DNA from: Kangiella sp.
GTDB taxonomy: Bacteria; Pseudomonadota; Gammaproteobacteria; Enterobacterales; Kangiellaceae
Assembly (NCBI GenBank): GCA_026195755.1
Contig: JAPHRL010000222.1
Span: 1 to 33,889 of the forward strand
DNA: 33,889 nucleotides
Reading direction: 5' to 3'
The translations under genes were made by a program, and so were the position numbers. Positions 6,948 to 16,156 of the stretch are shown piece after piece. The notes beneath the pieces are model-generated. The model saw only the letters and a list, made by a program, of their open reading frames with translations. It was not told the DNA's origin and ran no database searches. The first letter of the stretch is position 1. Every line of letters starts with the position of its first letter.

Positions 6948-7940
6948 CTACCGCTTCGGTAAATAACGCATTGGGTCGACGGGTTTGCCTTTGAAGCGAA
7001 TTTCAAAATGCAGTTTGGGGACATCGCTGTCGGTGTTGCCGACTTCGGCAATTTTCTGGCCAGCTTTGATGATTTCGTTTTCTTTAACCAGCAGGATTCG
7101 GTTGTGGGCGTAGGCGCTGATGAAGTCATTATTATGTTTGACGATAACTAAGTTGCCATAACCACGCAGTCCTCGGCCGGCATACACCACTCGACCTGCG
7201 GCGGAGGCTCGTACTGGGTCGCCTAAATTACCCGCTATATCAATCCCTTTGGAGCTTTTACTCGCTCCAGAAAAACCTTGCAGGATTTGTCCCATGGTTG
7301 GCCACATCCAGTATTTGACTGGTGAGTTAGGTGTATAGGCGATTGGCTCTTTACTACCACCGGTAGTATTTGAGGTGCCTGTCGGTTCCTTCTTGGGTTC
7401 TTTTTTAGGTTCTTGCCGCGCCACTGGTTGCGTTGGCTGAGTGCTTGGCTGGGTTTGATTACCGGCAGGATTTCTGGGAACTTCAGTGACAGGTCTTCTG
7501 GCAACGCTGACTGGTGTACGACGCGAGGCATCGGTAGATTGTTGCGTACCAGGTGGCTCTGTTCCAGCCACCTCATACTCTTCCGCTGGGGTTATATCGC
7601 GGGCTTTCTGTAAATTGATGCGCTGCCCTGCGTGAATGGTGTAGTTACTATCAATATCGTTGGCTTGGGCAAGAATGTTGTAATCAAGGCCGTAACGGAA
7701 GGCGATGGAGTATAGAGTGTCTCCTGGACGCACATGATAGAACTGCTGGCTGTTATCGACTTCGGAAGGCGGGTAGAAGCTATGGAGTTGTGCTTTATAA
7801 TTGTTGGCTTCACGCTCTTCGACTGGCGCCAGACGCTCATTACCACAACCCTGCAACCAGAAGACCACTAACACGATAGCGACGATCCAGAGTGAGCGGA
7901 TGGCCGATCGTTTTAGTATGTCTTTAGTTTCCTGTCGCAT
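6948..7940 (-). CDS. nlpD: Lipoprotein NlpD, LysM plus degenerate LytM (amidase activator)
   Basis: A 330-residue lipoprotein. The hydrophobic signal ends in the lipobox LQGC near residue 32. A LysM domain follows (YHVRPGDTLYSIAFRYGLDYNIL, residues about 68-112), then a Pro/Thr/Lys-rich linker with KKEPKKEP, then a LytM/M23 domain from about 210. In the LytM domain the first zinc ligand is lost (SSKGIDIAG rather than HxGxD) while LHFEIR remains. That matches NlpD/EnvC-type proteins, which activate the AmiC amidase at division rather than cutting peptidoglycan. It belongs to the surE-pcm-yqaA-nlpD block, but rpoS does not follow. Confidence 0.92.
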   Translation of the reverse strand: MRQETKDILKRSAIRSLWIVAIVLVVFWLQGCGNERLAPVEEREANNYKAQLHSFYPPSEVDNSQQFYHVRPGDTLYSIAFRYGLDYNILAQANDIDSNYTIHAGQRINLQKARDITPAEEYEVAGTEPPGTQQSTDASRRTPVSVARRPVTEVPRNPAGNQTQPSTQPTQPVARQEPKKEPKKEPTGTSNTTGGSKEPIAYTPNSPVKYWMWPTMGQILQGFSGASKSSKGIDIAGNLGDPVRASAAGRVVYAGRGLRGYGNLVIVKHNNDFISAYAHNRILLVKENEIIKAGQKIAEVGNTDSDVPKLHFEIRFKGKPVDPMRYLPKR

Positions 7941-7990
7941 GCCTTAGTTAAAAATCCTTGTTTTTACAATGAGTTATTGATTTTTCTAGC

Positions 7991-8575
7991 TTACACGTAT
8001 TTATAAATAATATAAGCGATGACCGCAAGGATTAAGAAGCCCCAGCCAATCCAATCTACATATTGACGCAACTTATGGCGCATTGGTTCCCCGCCCCACT
8101 TCACTAATCCGCCAATTAAGTAAAATTGCGCCGCTCTAGCTACGATCGAGGCTAACACAAATGGCAAAAAGGCCATACTGAGCGCGCCTGCGGTTAAGGT
8201 GAATATTTTATAGGGAACAGGGGAGAAACCCGCAATCAGTACTACCCAGACGCCAAAATCAGCAAACCAGACAACCGCTCTTTCGTAGGTCTCTAAGTAG
8301 CCAAACTGTTCAATTGCTGGCAACACCCAGGACTCAAAAGCAAAGGCGCCCACCAGATAACCGACAATACCACCTAAAACAGAGGTCACTGTTGCAAGAC
8401 CGGCTAATCTCAAAGCTCGGTGCGGTGTCGATAATGCCATTGGTGCCAACATCGCCGCAGTGGGGATAGGGAAAAAGATGGATTCGATGAAACTGACAAA
8501 GCCTAAAATATAAACGGCGTATTTATGACGAGCCCAACGCATGCAAGCGTCGTACATCTTGGTAAAAATATTCAT
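7991..8575 (-). CDS. yqaA: YqaA family membrane protein (DedA-like, SNARE-associated fold)
   Basis: A 194-residue integral membrane protein with an entrant-loop start (ESIFFPIPTAAMLAPMAL), a middle segment with GGIVGYLVGAFAF, the motif GFSPVPYKIFTLTAGAL, and a C-terminal helix GWGFLILAVIAYIIYKY. These features place it in the YqaA branch of the DedA superfamily, whose members include lipid carrier flippases. The exact substrate of YqaA is not established. It overlaps the end of pcm by four bases (ATGA), so the two are translationally coupled. Confidence 0.88.
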   Translation of the reverse strand: MNIFTKMYDACMRWARHKYAVYILGFVSFIESIFFPIPTAAMLAPMALSTPHRALRLAGLATVTSVLGGIVGYLVGAFAFESWVLPAIEQFGYLETYERAVVWFADFGVWVVLIAGFSPVPYKIFTLTAGALSMAFLPFVLASIVARAAQFYLIGGLVKWGGEPMRHKLRQYVDWIGWGFLILAVIAYIIYKYV

Positions 8576-9240
8576 CGCGCAACGCCGCTGACTAATGGAA
8601 CAAACTTAACTTTCTCAATCACGGTTTTCTTGAACTCATCACCCTGACGCTCCACCAGAATCAACTCTTGAGCTGTTTCGGTTTGCCCAACGGGGATAAC
8701 CATACGTCCGCCATCAGCTAGTTGCGCCATCAGCTTTTCAGGAATTGAAGGCGGAGCGGCGGTGACGATGATAGCGTCGAAAGGCGCGTTCTGTTGCCAG
8801 CCGTTAAAACCATCGGCAAAAAGATATTGCACATTGTGAATACCCAGCTGGCCCAGCGTCTTACGAGCCTGCATATGAAGCGCGCGGATACGCTCGACGG
8901 TAAATACGGTTTTGCACAGTTTGGATAAAATAGCCGTTTGATAACCGCAGCCAGTGCCAATTTCGAGAACCTTATTCATCGAGCCGGATTCAAGCAAAGC
9001 CTGAGTCATGCGGGCGACAATATAAGGTTGTGAGATGGTTTGCCCCATACCAATCGGTAAAGCAGTGTCTTCATAGGCGCGGTGGGATAAACCCTCATCA
9101 ATAAACACATGACGGGGCGTGTCTTCTACTGCTTTCAAAACCTGCTGATTGGTAATACCTTCGGCAATCAAACGTTGAACCAAACGGCCACGCGTTCTCG
9201 CTGAAGTCATGCCAATGCCAGAAAAATGAGTTGCGTTCAT
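8572..9240 (-). CDS. pcm: Protein-L-isoaspartate O-methyltransferase
   Basis: A 222-residue class I SAM methyltransferase that repairs isoaspartyl residues in aged proteins. It carries ALPIGMGQTISQPYIVARMTQ, the family substrate loop, SAM motif I (VLEIGTGCGYQTAIL), the acidic FTVERI, and FDAIIVTAAPPSIP. The chosen start gives the common IGMTSARTRGRLVQRL opening. No strong ribosome-binding site precedes it, and MTS at codon 11 is an alternative. It sits between surE (85-base gap) and yqaA (four-base overlap), as in many relatives. Confidence 0.95.
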   Translation of the reverse strand: MNATHFSGIGMTSARTRGRLVQRLIAEGITNQQVLKAVEDTPRHVFIDEGLSHRAYEDTALPIGMGQTISQPYIVARMTQALLESGSMNKVLEIGTGCGYQTAILSKLCKTVFTVERIRALHMQARKTLGQLGIHNVQYLFADGFNGWQQNAPFDAIIVTAAPPSIPEKLMAQLADGGRMVIPVGQTETAQELILVERQGDEFKKTVIEKVKFVPLVSGVAR

Positions 9241-9325
9241 AGTTGTCTGTCTGTTCTATGTTGTTGTTATTACTAAAGTAGTTATAGCTAAATTTGTTAT
9301 AGTACTGCGCCAGCTTTTTAAATGA

Positions 9326-10096
9326 TTATTTGTTAGTGGTAAAAGGAGAATCAAAGGCCTCCAGAAAATCTTCCACTTCATCAAAACTGTTATACGCAGT
9401 CAGATCCACATTGACGGGCGTGATCGAAACGTAGCCATTCTCAACGGCATGAAAATCCGTTCCTTCCCCAATATCTTGCCCGCTCGGTAAGGGGCCAAGC
9501 CAATATACCTGGCGGCCTTTTGGATCCTTGTCCGGAATAATAGTATCAGCACGGTGGCGATTTCCCAAGCGTGTTAGCTTAATTCCTTTTAATTCTTCAT
9601 AAGGAAGGTCAGGAACATTGATATTCAATACTCTATCTTTACCCAGCGGGTGCTCAATAAGCCCTTCAATGATCTCCGCGGCTACTCGCGCAGCGGTATC
9701 GTAATGTTGGCAGTTGTGCCCAACTAAAGACACTGCCACTGCAGTATACCCCAGGGCACGCCCTTCCATCGCTGCCGCAACCGTACCTGAGTAGAGGGTA
9801 TCATCGCCCAGATTAGCCCCGGTATTGATACCAGCAACCACCATATCCGGCGCTGCACCCATCAAGTGATGAGTGCCAAGGTGCACACAGTCGGTAGGCG
9901 TACCAGTTACGGCGAAAAATCCGCGCTCAGTTTGCCAGGCACGAATCGGGTGTTCCAAAGTTAATGAGTTGCTGGCACCGCTTCGATTGCGATCAGGTGC
10001 AACCACGGTTACCTGGGCAATACGTTGCAAATGGTCATATAAGGCATTAATTCCCGGCGCAAAAAAGCCGTCGTCATTACTCAGCAATATTTTCAT
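9326..10096 (-). CDS. surE: 5'/3'-nucleotidase SurE
   Basis: A 256-residue survival protein that dephosphorylates nucleoside 5'/3' monophosphates and short polyphosphate. The metal-site residues are present: [13 protein letters not shown] at the N terminus, [13 protein letters not shown] near residue 37, and [24 protein letters not shown] near 88. The length is normal. Its start overlaps the last 20 bases of truD, giving translational coupling. It is followed by an 85-base gap before pcm. Confidence 0.95.
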   Translation of the reverse strand: MKILLSNDDGFFAPGINALYDHLQRIAQVTVVAPDRNRSGASNSLTLEHPIRAWQTERGFFAVTGTPTDCVHLGTHHLMGAAPDMVVAGINTGANLGDDTLYSGTVAAAMEGRALGYTAVAVSLVGHNCQHYDTAARVAAEIIEGLIEHPLGKDRVLNINVPDLPYEELKGIKLTRLGNRHRADTIIPDKDPKGRQVYWLGPLPSGQDIGEGTDFHAVENGYVSITPVNVDLTAYNSFDEVEDFLEAFDSPFTTNK

Positions 10097-11165
10097 AAGA
10101 TTCTTTGTTGGATGTATCTTGTGTGTGGGTTTTCAATGCAAATAGTTCGCGCAATAAACTGGTGGCAAAGGCTCCTTTGGGCAGACTGAAAGCCAGCTCC
10201 AGAGTATTGTCATTATGCCATTGCAAGATGACATTCTGTGGAAAAACACGAATCGCACGGCGCTCACCATTAAGCCCTTTGCGCTCCAAAGCAGCAATCA
10301 GCTCATGATAAGGCTCTAGAACTGCTGTTTCAAATTCAGCGGCTTTAGCTAACAGCTGTGAACGACCACGTCCCGGCATAGGTGCTGTGGGATGGATGTC
10401 TTTTGCAACAAAGCGCGGCAGCTCCTGCGCCATATCCTGAACCGTAAAACCACTTTCAGAACCATCAAGCTGCACATAGTCGCCATCCAGCAACTCTGTA
10501 AACTTATTGGCTTCGATGCGCTTAGCCAAAACCTGATTAAACAAAAAGGAGCGTACGGCAGAAAATAACAGCCCCTGTAGATTACGATTTTTGAGACGTT
10601 TATTAGCCAACAATAAGTCAGCACCGCGAGTTAAATTGTCGCCATTATGACCGAAACGCTGCTCACCAAAATAATTGGCGAAACCGTGCTCCTGAATCTG
10701 TTCAAGCCTTTGCTCTAGGGCTTGCTTATCATAATCCTGGCTAAAGTTCAGATCACGTAAAGTAATCGCAAAATGATTTTGCTTAACCGCACCAATACGT
10801 AACTTTTTATCATGGCGAGTGGCTTTTAGGACTGTCACTTCGTCATCGTTAAACTCAGACCAATCAATCTCTTTAAGCAATGGCAACTGCACGCTGAACC
10901 ATTGTCTTGCGATGGCAAAGCGATCTTTCTTGCCTGCATAGCCAACATCAGTTGGATGAACCTCAGCAAAGCGACGCAGTTTGTGGCACACAATATCAGT
11001 ATTGATATTGCGCTTTTCGATGAGTAGCAGGTGGTGTGCGCCCTCACCCGAGGGTTCAAAGCGTAAATCTTCATCAACGCAGAAGTCGCTAAGCTGTTGA
11101 CGAAAAGTAGCGGTAGCTAATGGAGTACCGTAGGCTCTTGGCCAATCCTGAACGTGTATCTCCAT
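10077..11165 (-). CDS. truD: tRNA pseudouridine(13) synthase TruD
   Basis: A 362-residue pseudouridine synthase acting on U13 of tRNA-Glu. It contains the catalytic-Asp motif [18 protein letters not shown] near residue 74, the NYFGEQRFG block, and the TRUD insertion with PMPGRGRS. The ATG at 11165 (MEIHVQDW) is chosen because it abuts the ispF stop. The open frame continues 33 codons upstream into ispF, but those residues are unlike the family. No strong ribosome-binding site is visible, so coupling to ispF translation is likely. Gene order ispF-truD-surE-pcm is conserved. Confidence 0.94.
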   Translation of the reverse strand: MEIHVQDWPRAYGTPLATATFRQQLSDFCVDEDLRFEPSGEGAHHLLLIEKRNINTDIVCHKLRRFAEVHPTDVGYAGKKDRFAIARQWFSVQLPLLKEIDWSEFNDDEVTVLKATRHDKKLRIGAVKQNHFAITLRDLNFSQDYDKQALEQRLEQIQEHGFANYFGEQRFGHNGDNLTRGADLLLANKRLKNRNLQGLLFSAVRSFLFNQVLAKRIEANKFTELLDGDYVQLDGSESGFTVQDMAQELPRFVAKDIHPTAPMPGRGRSQLLAKAAEFETAVLEPYHELIAALERKGLNGERRAIRVFPQNVILQWHNDNTLELAFSLPKGAFATSLLRELFALKTHTQDTSNKESYENIAE

Positions 11166-11166
11166 C

Positions 11167-11649
11167 TTAATGGTCGATGGATTCAAGCAAGCAAACAGAA
11201 TGCACAGCAATCCCCTCTTTGCGACCAACAAAGCCCAGTTTTTCTGTGGTGGTTGCTTTGACATTAATGCGGTTCAGCTCAGCTTTACAGATATCCGCAA
11301 TGACCTGTTGCATGTCTGGAATTTTAGCGGCCATTTTTGGAGCTTGCGCCACGATAGTGACATCCAGGTTACCTAGGCGATACCCTTCGTCATTCACCTG
11401 CTGCATGACGGCTACTAACAGGCCACGACTATCGGCACCGGCAAATTTTTCGTCAGTGTCAGGAAAATGATGACCAATATCGCCTTTAGTGATAGCGCCC
11501 AATAGCGCATCACAAACCGCGTGCAACACCACATCTCCGTCAGAGTGGGCAAGTAAACCTTGCTCACCGGGAAACTCGACGCCACCTAAAATCAATGGGC
11601 TGTCGCCACCAAATTTATGTACGTCATAACCATGACCAATACGAAACAT
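11167..11649 (-). CDS. ispF: 2-C-methyl-D-erythritol 2,4-cyclodiphosphate synthase
   Basis: A 160-residue trimeric zinc enzyme of the MEP isoprenoid pathway. It contains the ligands GHGYDVHKF (Asp and His near residues 8 and 10), [21 protein letters not shown] and HFPDTDEKF, and the later [19 protein letters not shown] lies about six bases before the ATG. Normally it directly follows ispD, but here the whole his operon intervenes. It begins 34 bases after hisD with no terminator visible between them, so it may be co-transcribed with the his genes. Confidence 0.96.
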   Translation of the reverse strand: MFRIGHGYDVHKFGGDSPLILGGVEFPGEQGLLAHSDGDVVLHAVCDALLGAITKGDIGHHFPDTDEKFAGADSRGLLVAVMQQVNDEGYRLGNLDVTIVAQAPKMAAKIPDMQQVIADICKAELNRINVKATTTEKLGFVGRKEGIAVHSVCLLESIDH

Positions 11650-11683
11650 AGAAATCCTAACACTCGCGCTTAAAAACTGATTG

Positions 11684-12901
11684 CTAGGATCTTACCTGCA
11701 TACTGCGTTCATGCCAAACCAATTGCTCCGCTTCAGCCAGCGGGCGACCAATCTCCGCCAATTGGATACGACCTTCATCGCTAATCTGCTGGTAGGATTG
11801 AATATTCATAAAGCTTTGCACGCACAAGCCACTAGAACGATTGGCGCTGCCCATGGTGGGTAATGTGTGATTAGGGCCGGCACAATAATCCCCGAAAGCC
11901 ACTGCGCTGTTCTGTCCAATAAAGAGCGAGCCGTAGTGCTTCAGGCTTTGCGCTGCAATTCGTTCGTCAGCCAGCAACAGGTGTTCAGGCGCGTAGCGAT
12001 TACTAAAACGAATCATGGCTTCACTGTCATTAGCTTGCAGTAAAACTATCTGCTCGCCTTTGAGTAGATTATTCAGTTCATCATTAGCAAAAAGCTGCTG
12101 CTCGATGGATTGCAGAAACGCCACATCATCACTAACCAATACACTTTGCGCCTGTGGATCATGTTCAGCCTGCGCAGCCATATCGGCAATTAGCCATTCC
12201 TGATTAGCATTAGAGTCGGACAGAATTAGTAGCTCACTTGGTCCTGCTGCAACATCAATTTTGATACGACTTTGCAATAATTGCTTTGCCACGTTCACAT
12301 ATTGATTGCCCGGACCCACCACCATCTGTACCGGCAACATGCTCTGATACCCATAGGCCATTGCTGCGACCGCCTGTGCACCGCCAATGTGCCAGAACTC
12401 TGTTGCTCCTGCCAACGATGCAGCCGCTAAAATTGCAGGGTGCACTGATGGCGAACAGGCTATTCGACGTTCACAACCAGCAACCCGCGCTGGAATCAAG
12501 GTCATCAGTGCAGTTGAAATCAGCGGAAAGCGCCCACCCGGAATATAAGCCCCAATCGCTTCAATAGGACTGTACTGAAAGCCAAACACGCCACTTGCTT
12601 CTTCGAACTGTTGGGGTTGCAATGAATCTTGTTGCAACTGACAGAAAGCTTCAATTCGTTGCGCCGACTGTTCAATCGAGTTTAATAGTTGCGGCTCTAG
12701 CTCGTAGTCACGATAAGAACGTAGCTCGATTTTGCGTGGTTGAAAACCATCAAATCGCTTGCTCAGGTTATCAATCGCAAGATCACCGCCAGTCTCAATT
12801 TCCTTTAAAAGCTTAGCTACCTGTTGAAACAATTCCGGCGATTGGGTGAGATTAGGACGCTTCCAGTTAGAAACGCACTCAATGTAAGATTTATCCGCCA
12901 T
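11684..12901 (-). CDS. hisD: Histidinol dehydrogenase
   Basis: About 405 residues; oxidises histidinol to histidine in two NAD-dependent steps. Zinc ligands and catalytic residues are visible: [10 protein letters not shown] (Gln and His), RYAPEHLLL (Glu-His pair), [14 protein letters not shown] (Asp), and the C-terminal WHERSMQVR (His). The signature [24 protein letters not shown] is also present. The ATG at 12901 is preferred to an open upstream ATG at 12931. It overlaps the end of the hisA-IE frame by 11 bases, with GGGGG as ribosome-binding site, and gives the usual N terminus. hisD is last in this operon, whereas it is second in enteric operons. Confidence 0.96.
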   Translation of the reverse strand: MADKSYIECVSNWKRPNLTQSPELFQQVAKLLKEIETGGDLAIDNLSKRFDGFQPRKIELRSYRDYELEPQLLNSIEQSAQRIEAFCQLQQDSLQPQQFEEASGVFGFQYSPIEAIGAYIPGGRFPLISTALMTLIPARVAGCERRIACSPSVHPAILAAASLAGATEFWHIGGAQAVAAMAYGYQSMLPVQMVVGPGNQYVNVAKQLLQSRIKIDVAAGPSELLILSDSNANQEWLIADMAAQAEHDPQAQSVLVSDDVAFLQSIEQQLFANDELNNLLKGEQIVLLQANDSEAMIRFSNRYAPEHLLLADERIAAQSLKHYGSLFIGQNSAVAFGDYCAGPNHTLPTMGSANRSSGLCVQSFMNIQSYQQISDEGRIQLAEIGRPLAEAEQLVWHERSMQVRS

Positions 12902-14129
12902 TTCGTGCCCCCAATTCGTTAATAATATCACTGGCTGCTACCCCTTTTGATTTAGCTCGCGCCAGGGCAAAGAAGATTAAATCTGCCGCCTCCCAACGCA
13001 CTTCATCTTGATCGTGCGCCTCAATTAACTCTTCGCATTCTTCACGCAGTTTCTCCTGTTGTAAATCATCGCTAGCCAAAAGCTTTTGACTAAAGGTTTT
13101 GATTTCCTGAGTTTGCATGCGTTGTTCAAAAATGCGGTCCAAAGTGTCCAGCTCAAAAGAAGCTGATTGCCCAGCGAAACAACTGTAACGCTCAAAGTGA
13201 CAGGCATTACCTGTTTGTCTAACTTTGAATAATAAAGTATCGCCATCGCAGTCATAATCGACATTCACCAATTGTTGTTGATTGCCACTAGTTAACCCTT
13301 TCTCCCATAACTCATTACGCGAACGGCTGAAATAAATTCCTCTCTTCTGCGTAATGGCAGCCTGTAATGACTCTGGTGTTGAGTAAGCCAGCATTAGCAC
13401 ACTGCCGGTATCCACGTCTTGCACAATGGTTGGAATCAAGGGCGCTTTTTCAAAATCAAGACAAGCCATAACTGCCTCATCCAGTTTTAACTTACCCGTG
13501 TAAATTGACATACCTAACTGGCTGTTAGCACCAAGCTTATTGATAAACTGAATGTCATCCAGATCGGTTATACCACCAGCAACGGTTACCGGAATTTTTG
13601 ATTGCTTGATGACCTGTTCTATTCGCTCACGATCAATGCCTTGCATCATGCCTTCTTTTTCCACCTGGGTATAAAGAAACTCTGAACAGTTATCTTGAAG
13701 CTCATCAATCATGGCTGCAACTTTGCTATTTGAAGAGGACTGCCAGCCGTGAGTTACCCAGTCATCACCTTTTGCATCAATGGCAAATATCAGCTGTGAC
13801 TTTGGCAACTTCTTAACAAATTCTTCGCGACAACAAGTCCCTAAAATAATCTTTTTAGCACCACTGGCAAGATAATCTCTGGCAGTATCGTAATCACGAA
13901 TCCCACCACCCACACGACAGGGAAATTTTTTGATTAGTTGCTTGATTAAGGTTTTATTGTCGCCCTTCCCCAAAGCAGCATTTAAATCAATAATGGCGAC
14001 TTCGCCAAACAAAGAAAACTCTTCCAACAATTCGAACAAATTGTCTTTTTCTACAATCTTTCGACTGGCATCACCTTGCTGCAATTGCACAGCTTTGCCA
14101 TCTAATAAATCAATACTTGGAATCAACAT
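12891..14129 (-). CDS. hisA/hisIE: Trifunctional HisA-HisI-HisE fusion
   Basis: A 412-residue chain with three consecutive enzyme domains. Residues 1 to about 225 form the HisA ProFAR isomerase barrel: LIPSIDLLDGKAVQL with Asp7, VGGGIRD, AIDAK with Asp118, and YTQVEKEG with Thr154. Residues about 228-325 are HisI, phosphoribosyl-AMP cyclohydrolase, with metal-binding DYDCDGD (291-297) and Cys310, His311 and Cys317. Residues about 328-412 are HisE, phosphoribosyl-ATP pyrophosphatase, with EECEE (363-367) and EAAD (380-383). It would catalyse steps 2, 3 and 4 of histidine synthesis. HisIE fusions are common; HisA joined to them is not. All active-site motifs look intact, and no frameshift is needed. 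It starts 10 bases after hisF. Confidence 0.93.
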   Translation of the reverse strand: MLIPSIDLLDGKAVQLQQGDASRKIVEKDNLFELLEEFSLFGEVAIIDLNAALGKGDNKTLIKQLIKKFPCRVGGGIRDYDTARDYLASGAKKIILGTCCREEFVKKLPKSQLIFAIDAKGDDWVTHGWQSSSNSKVAAMIDELQDNCSEFLYTQVEKEGMMQGIDRERIEQVIKQSKIPVTVAGGITDLDDIQFINKLGANSQLGMSIYTGKLKLDEAVMACLDFEKAPLIPTIVQDVDTGSVLMLAYSTPESLQAAITQKRGIYFSRSRNELWEKGLTSGNQQQLVNVDYDCDGDTLLFKVRQTGNACHFERYSCFAGQSASFELDTLDRIFEQRMQTQEIKTFSQKLLASDDLQQEKLREECEELIEAHDQDEVRWEAADLIFFALARAKSKGVAASDIINELGARNGG

Positions 14130-14139
14130 AATTTTTACC

Positions 14140-14967
14140 TTAATCTTTTAAGTATTCGTTTCGAACGGCAACACCGTTTCTCAATAATTCGTCTTTCACC
14201 TGACCAACCGTAAATTCGCCACGATGGAAAATGCCTGCTGCTAGTGCTGCATCGCTGCCTGCGAGAAAGGTCTCGGTAAAGTGCTCAGGTTTGCAAGCAC
14301 CACCCGAGGCGATCACTTGAATACCAAGTTGCTCGCTGACTTTGCTCATCAGCTCATTATCAAAACCAAGACCAGTTCCATCTCGATGCATAGCAGTGAG
14401 TAATACTTCCCCTGCACCACGCTGCTCGACTTGTGCAAGCCACTGCATCGCATCTAAATCGGTCGGAGTATTACCACCATTAATAAAGACCTGGTAATCG
14501 CTTAAAGGCTTGTTCTGATCCTGCTTTTGACTCTGACCTTGATTCAAGTCCACAGCCACCACCACACACTGCGAACCAAAACCCTTAGCAATCTGGTCAA
14601 TCAAATCAGGGTGCTTAACTGCAGCACTATTGAGCGCTACTTTGTCAGCACCGGCATTTAAGAACTGCGCCACATCAGCATAAGTATTCAATCCACCGCC
14701 GACAGTAAATGGAATCGATAAATTTTCTGCCACACGAGTTACAACTTCTAAAGCATTAGCTCGCTGTTCAAGTGTCGCCTTAATATCAAGGAAAACAATC
14801 TCATCAGCTCCCTGTTCCTGGTAACGAACTGCCAACTCAACTGGGTCACCCATATCTTTCAGGCCTTTAAAATTAATTCCTTTAACCACCCGACCATGTG
14901 CCACATCAAGACAAACAATCACCCGGGACTTAAGCCCTTGTTCAATACTGTTTATTAACTCAGACAT
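14140..14967 (-). CDS. hisF: Imidazole glycerol phosphate synthase, cyclase subunit HisF
   Basis: A 275-residue TIM barrel that closes the imidazole ring using ammonia from HisH. The catalytic Asp residues lie in [15 protein letters not shown] (Asp21) and VVVAVDLN (Asp140), with phosphate-binding loops TVGGGLN and [12 protein letters not shown]. It is about 20 residues longer than usual. The excess is an N-terminal extension and a Gln/Lys-rich insert just after Asp140 (roughly residues 142-157, [13 protein letters not shown]). The start overlaps the last 13 bases of hisH, giving coupled synthesis of the two subunits. Confidence 0.95.
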   Translation of the reverse strand: MSELINSIEQGLKSRVIVCLDVAHGRVVKGINFKGLKDMGDPVELAVRYQEQGADEIVFLDIKATLEQRANALEVVTRVAENLSIPFTVGGGLNTYADVAQFLNAGADKVALNSAAVKHPDLIDQIAKGFGSQCVVVAVDLNQGQSQKQDQNKPLSDYQVFINGGNTPTDLDAMQWLAQVEQRGAGEVLLTAMHRDGTGLGFDNELMSKVSEQLGIQVIASGGACKPEHFTETFLAGSDAALAAGIFHRGEFTVGQVKDELLRNGVAVRNEYLKD

Positions 14968-15563
14968 TGCTTTAATACCTCTTCGCCAGCTACTCCGGAT
15001 TTTTCAGGGTGGCATTGAAATGCAATCGTGTTATTACTGGCAATAGCAGCAACAAACGTTTGCCCATATGTTACCGTTGCAATCGACTTGTCACTGGCAC
15101 TAACACCATAACTATTGACGAAATAAAGCGTCTGATTGTTGAGCCAATCTTCACTTGATTGAACATCAGACCATCCCACCATCGGTTGTTTTGGGCTTTG
15201 TAACCTAGTCACTTTTCCCTGCAATAATCCCAGTCCTGATACACCAGGATCTTCTTCAGACTCCTCAAACATAATCTGCAAGCCGATACAGATGCCGACC
15301 ATTTTTTTGTTGTCTCGATACCAGTTCGTAATCACCTCATCCAGAGCGCAGGCTTTCAGGTTGGTCATTACAGTTCTAAATCGGCCCTGACCAGGAATAA
15401 CCAAAGCCGAAATGTCGTAGCGCTCCAAATCGCTGGGTTGATTGATTGTTACTGGATAAAAACCCATACGACGTAAGCAACCATTTAAACTATATAAATT
15501 GCCCGCTCCAGTATTTATCACACCCACCGTTTTAGAGGCTTCTTTCATCACTGAATCACTCAT
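14955..15563 (-). CDS. hisH: Imidazole glycerol phosphate synthase, glutaminase subunit HisH
   Basis: A 202-residue class I glutamine amidotransferase that feeds ammonia to HisF. The triad is intact: Cys92 in GICIGLQIMFEE, and His185 and Glu187 in CHPEKSG. Several flanking positions are divergent from the common HisH pattern: PGQGRF replaces PGVGAF/H, FVNSY replaces FVHSY, and QCHPE replaces QFHPE. Its ATG overlaps the hisB stop (ATGA), and it overlaps hisF by 13 bases. Function as HisH is well supported by the partner gene despite the divergence. Confidence 0.92.
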   Translation of the reverse strand: MSDSVMKEASKTVGVINTGAGNLYSLNGCLRRMGFYPVTINQPSDLERYDISALVIPGQGRFRTVMTNLKACALDEVITNWYRDNKKMVGICIGLQIMFEESEEDPGVSGLGLLQGKVTRLQSPKQPMVGWSDVQSSEDWLNNQTLYFVNSYGVSASDKSIATVTYGQTFVAAIASNNTIAFQCHPEKSGVAGEEVLKQCLS

Positions 15564-16156
15564 AAACTACCCTTCGAACTATTGGCACCCGACTTTGGAA
15601 GCAAAGCTTCGCGCAGTGCAAAAGCAAGTCCTTTGAAAGAGGCTTCAATTAAGTGGTGATTGTTATCGAAATACTCCGCTTTAATGTGCAAACTTATCTG
15701 CGCATTAATCGCGAAGGTGTAGAAAAAGTGTTTCCACATTTCAGTAGCAATATTGCCAATCATTTCGCGTGTAAAAGGTAAGTCCGTTACGCCGTAACCA
15801 CGTCCACACACATCCACCGCGACCATGATCAGGCTGGCGTCCATCGGTAACAATCGTTGCCCATAACGGGTGATCGACTCTTGTTCGCGCCATGCTTGCT
15901 GCAAAGCTTGTCCTAAACAAATCGCGACATCTTCAATCAGGTGATGATCATCAACCTCTAAGTCACCATTGGCTTCAAGATTTAAATTCCAACCTGCGTG
16001 CAATGCCAACTGAGTGAGCATGTGATCGAAGAAAGGCAGTCCAGTATTGATCTTGAGCTTCTGCTGGCCATAGATATTGAGATCCAGGCGAATAGCTGTC
16101 TCTTTAGTCTGACGGACAATAGAAACTATAGACTTTTGGTTCTTTGTGTCACTCAT
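15560..16156 (-). CDS. hisB: Imidazoleglycerol-phosphate dehydratase (monofunctional HisB)
   Basis: A 198-residue dehydratase with both metal-binding repeats: GLPFFDHMLTQLALH and VDDHHLIEDVAICLGQAL in the first half, and TEMWKHFFYTFAINAQISLHI and NNHHLIEASFKGLAFALREAL in the second. It lacks the N-terminal HAD phosphatase domain that enteric HisB carries, so histidinol-phosphate dephosphorylation must come from another protein. The upstream HisC fusion supplies a HAD domain. ATGA overlaps join it to both hisC and hisH. Confidence 0.95.
   Translation of the reverse strand: MSDTKNQKSIVSIVRQTKETAIRLDLNIYGQQKLKINTGLPFFDHMLTQLALHAGWNLNLEANGDLEVDDHHLIEDVAICLGQALQQAWREQESITRYGQRLLPMDASLIMVAVDVCGRGYGVTDLPFTREMIGNIATEMWKHFFYTFAINAQISLHIKAEYFDNNHHLIEASFKGLAFALREALLPKSGANSSKGSL

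Noticed and set aside
11166-11264. Upstream 33-codon extension of truD
   Set aside because: It overlaps ispF coding sequence and does not look like a TruD N terminus.
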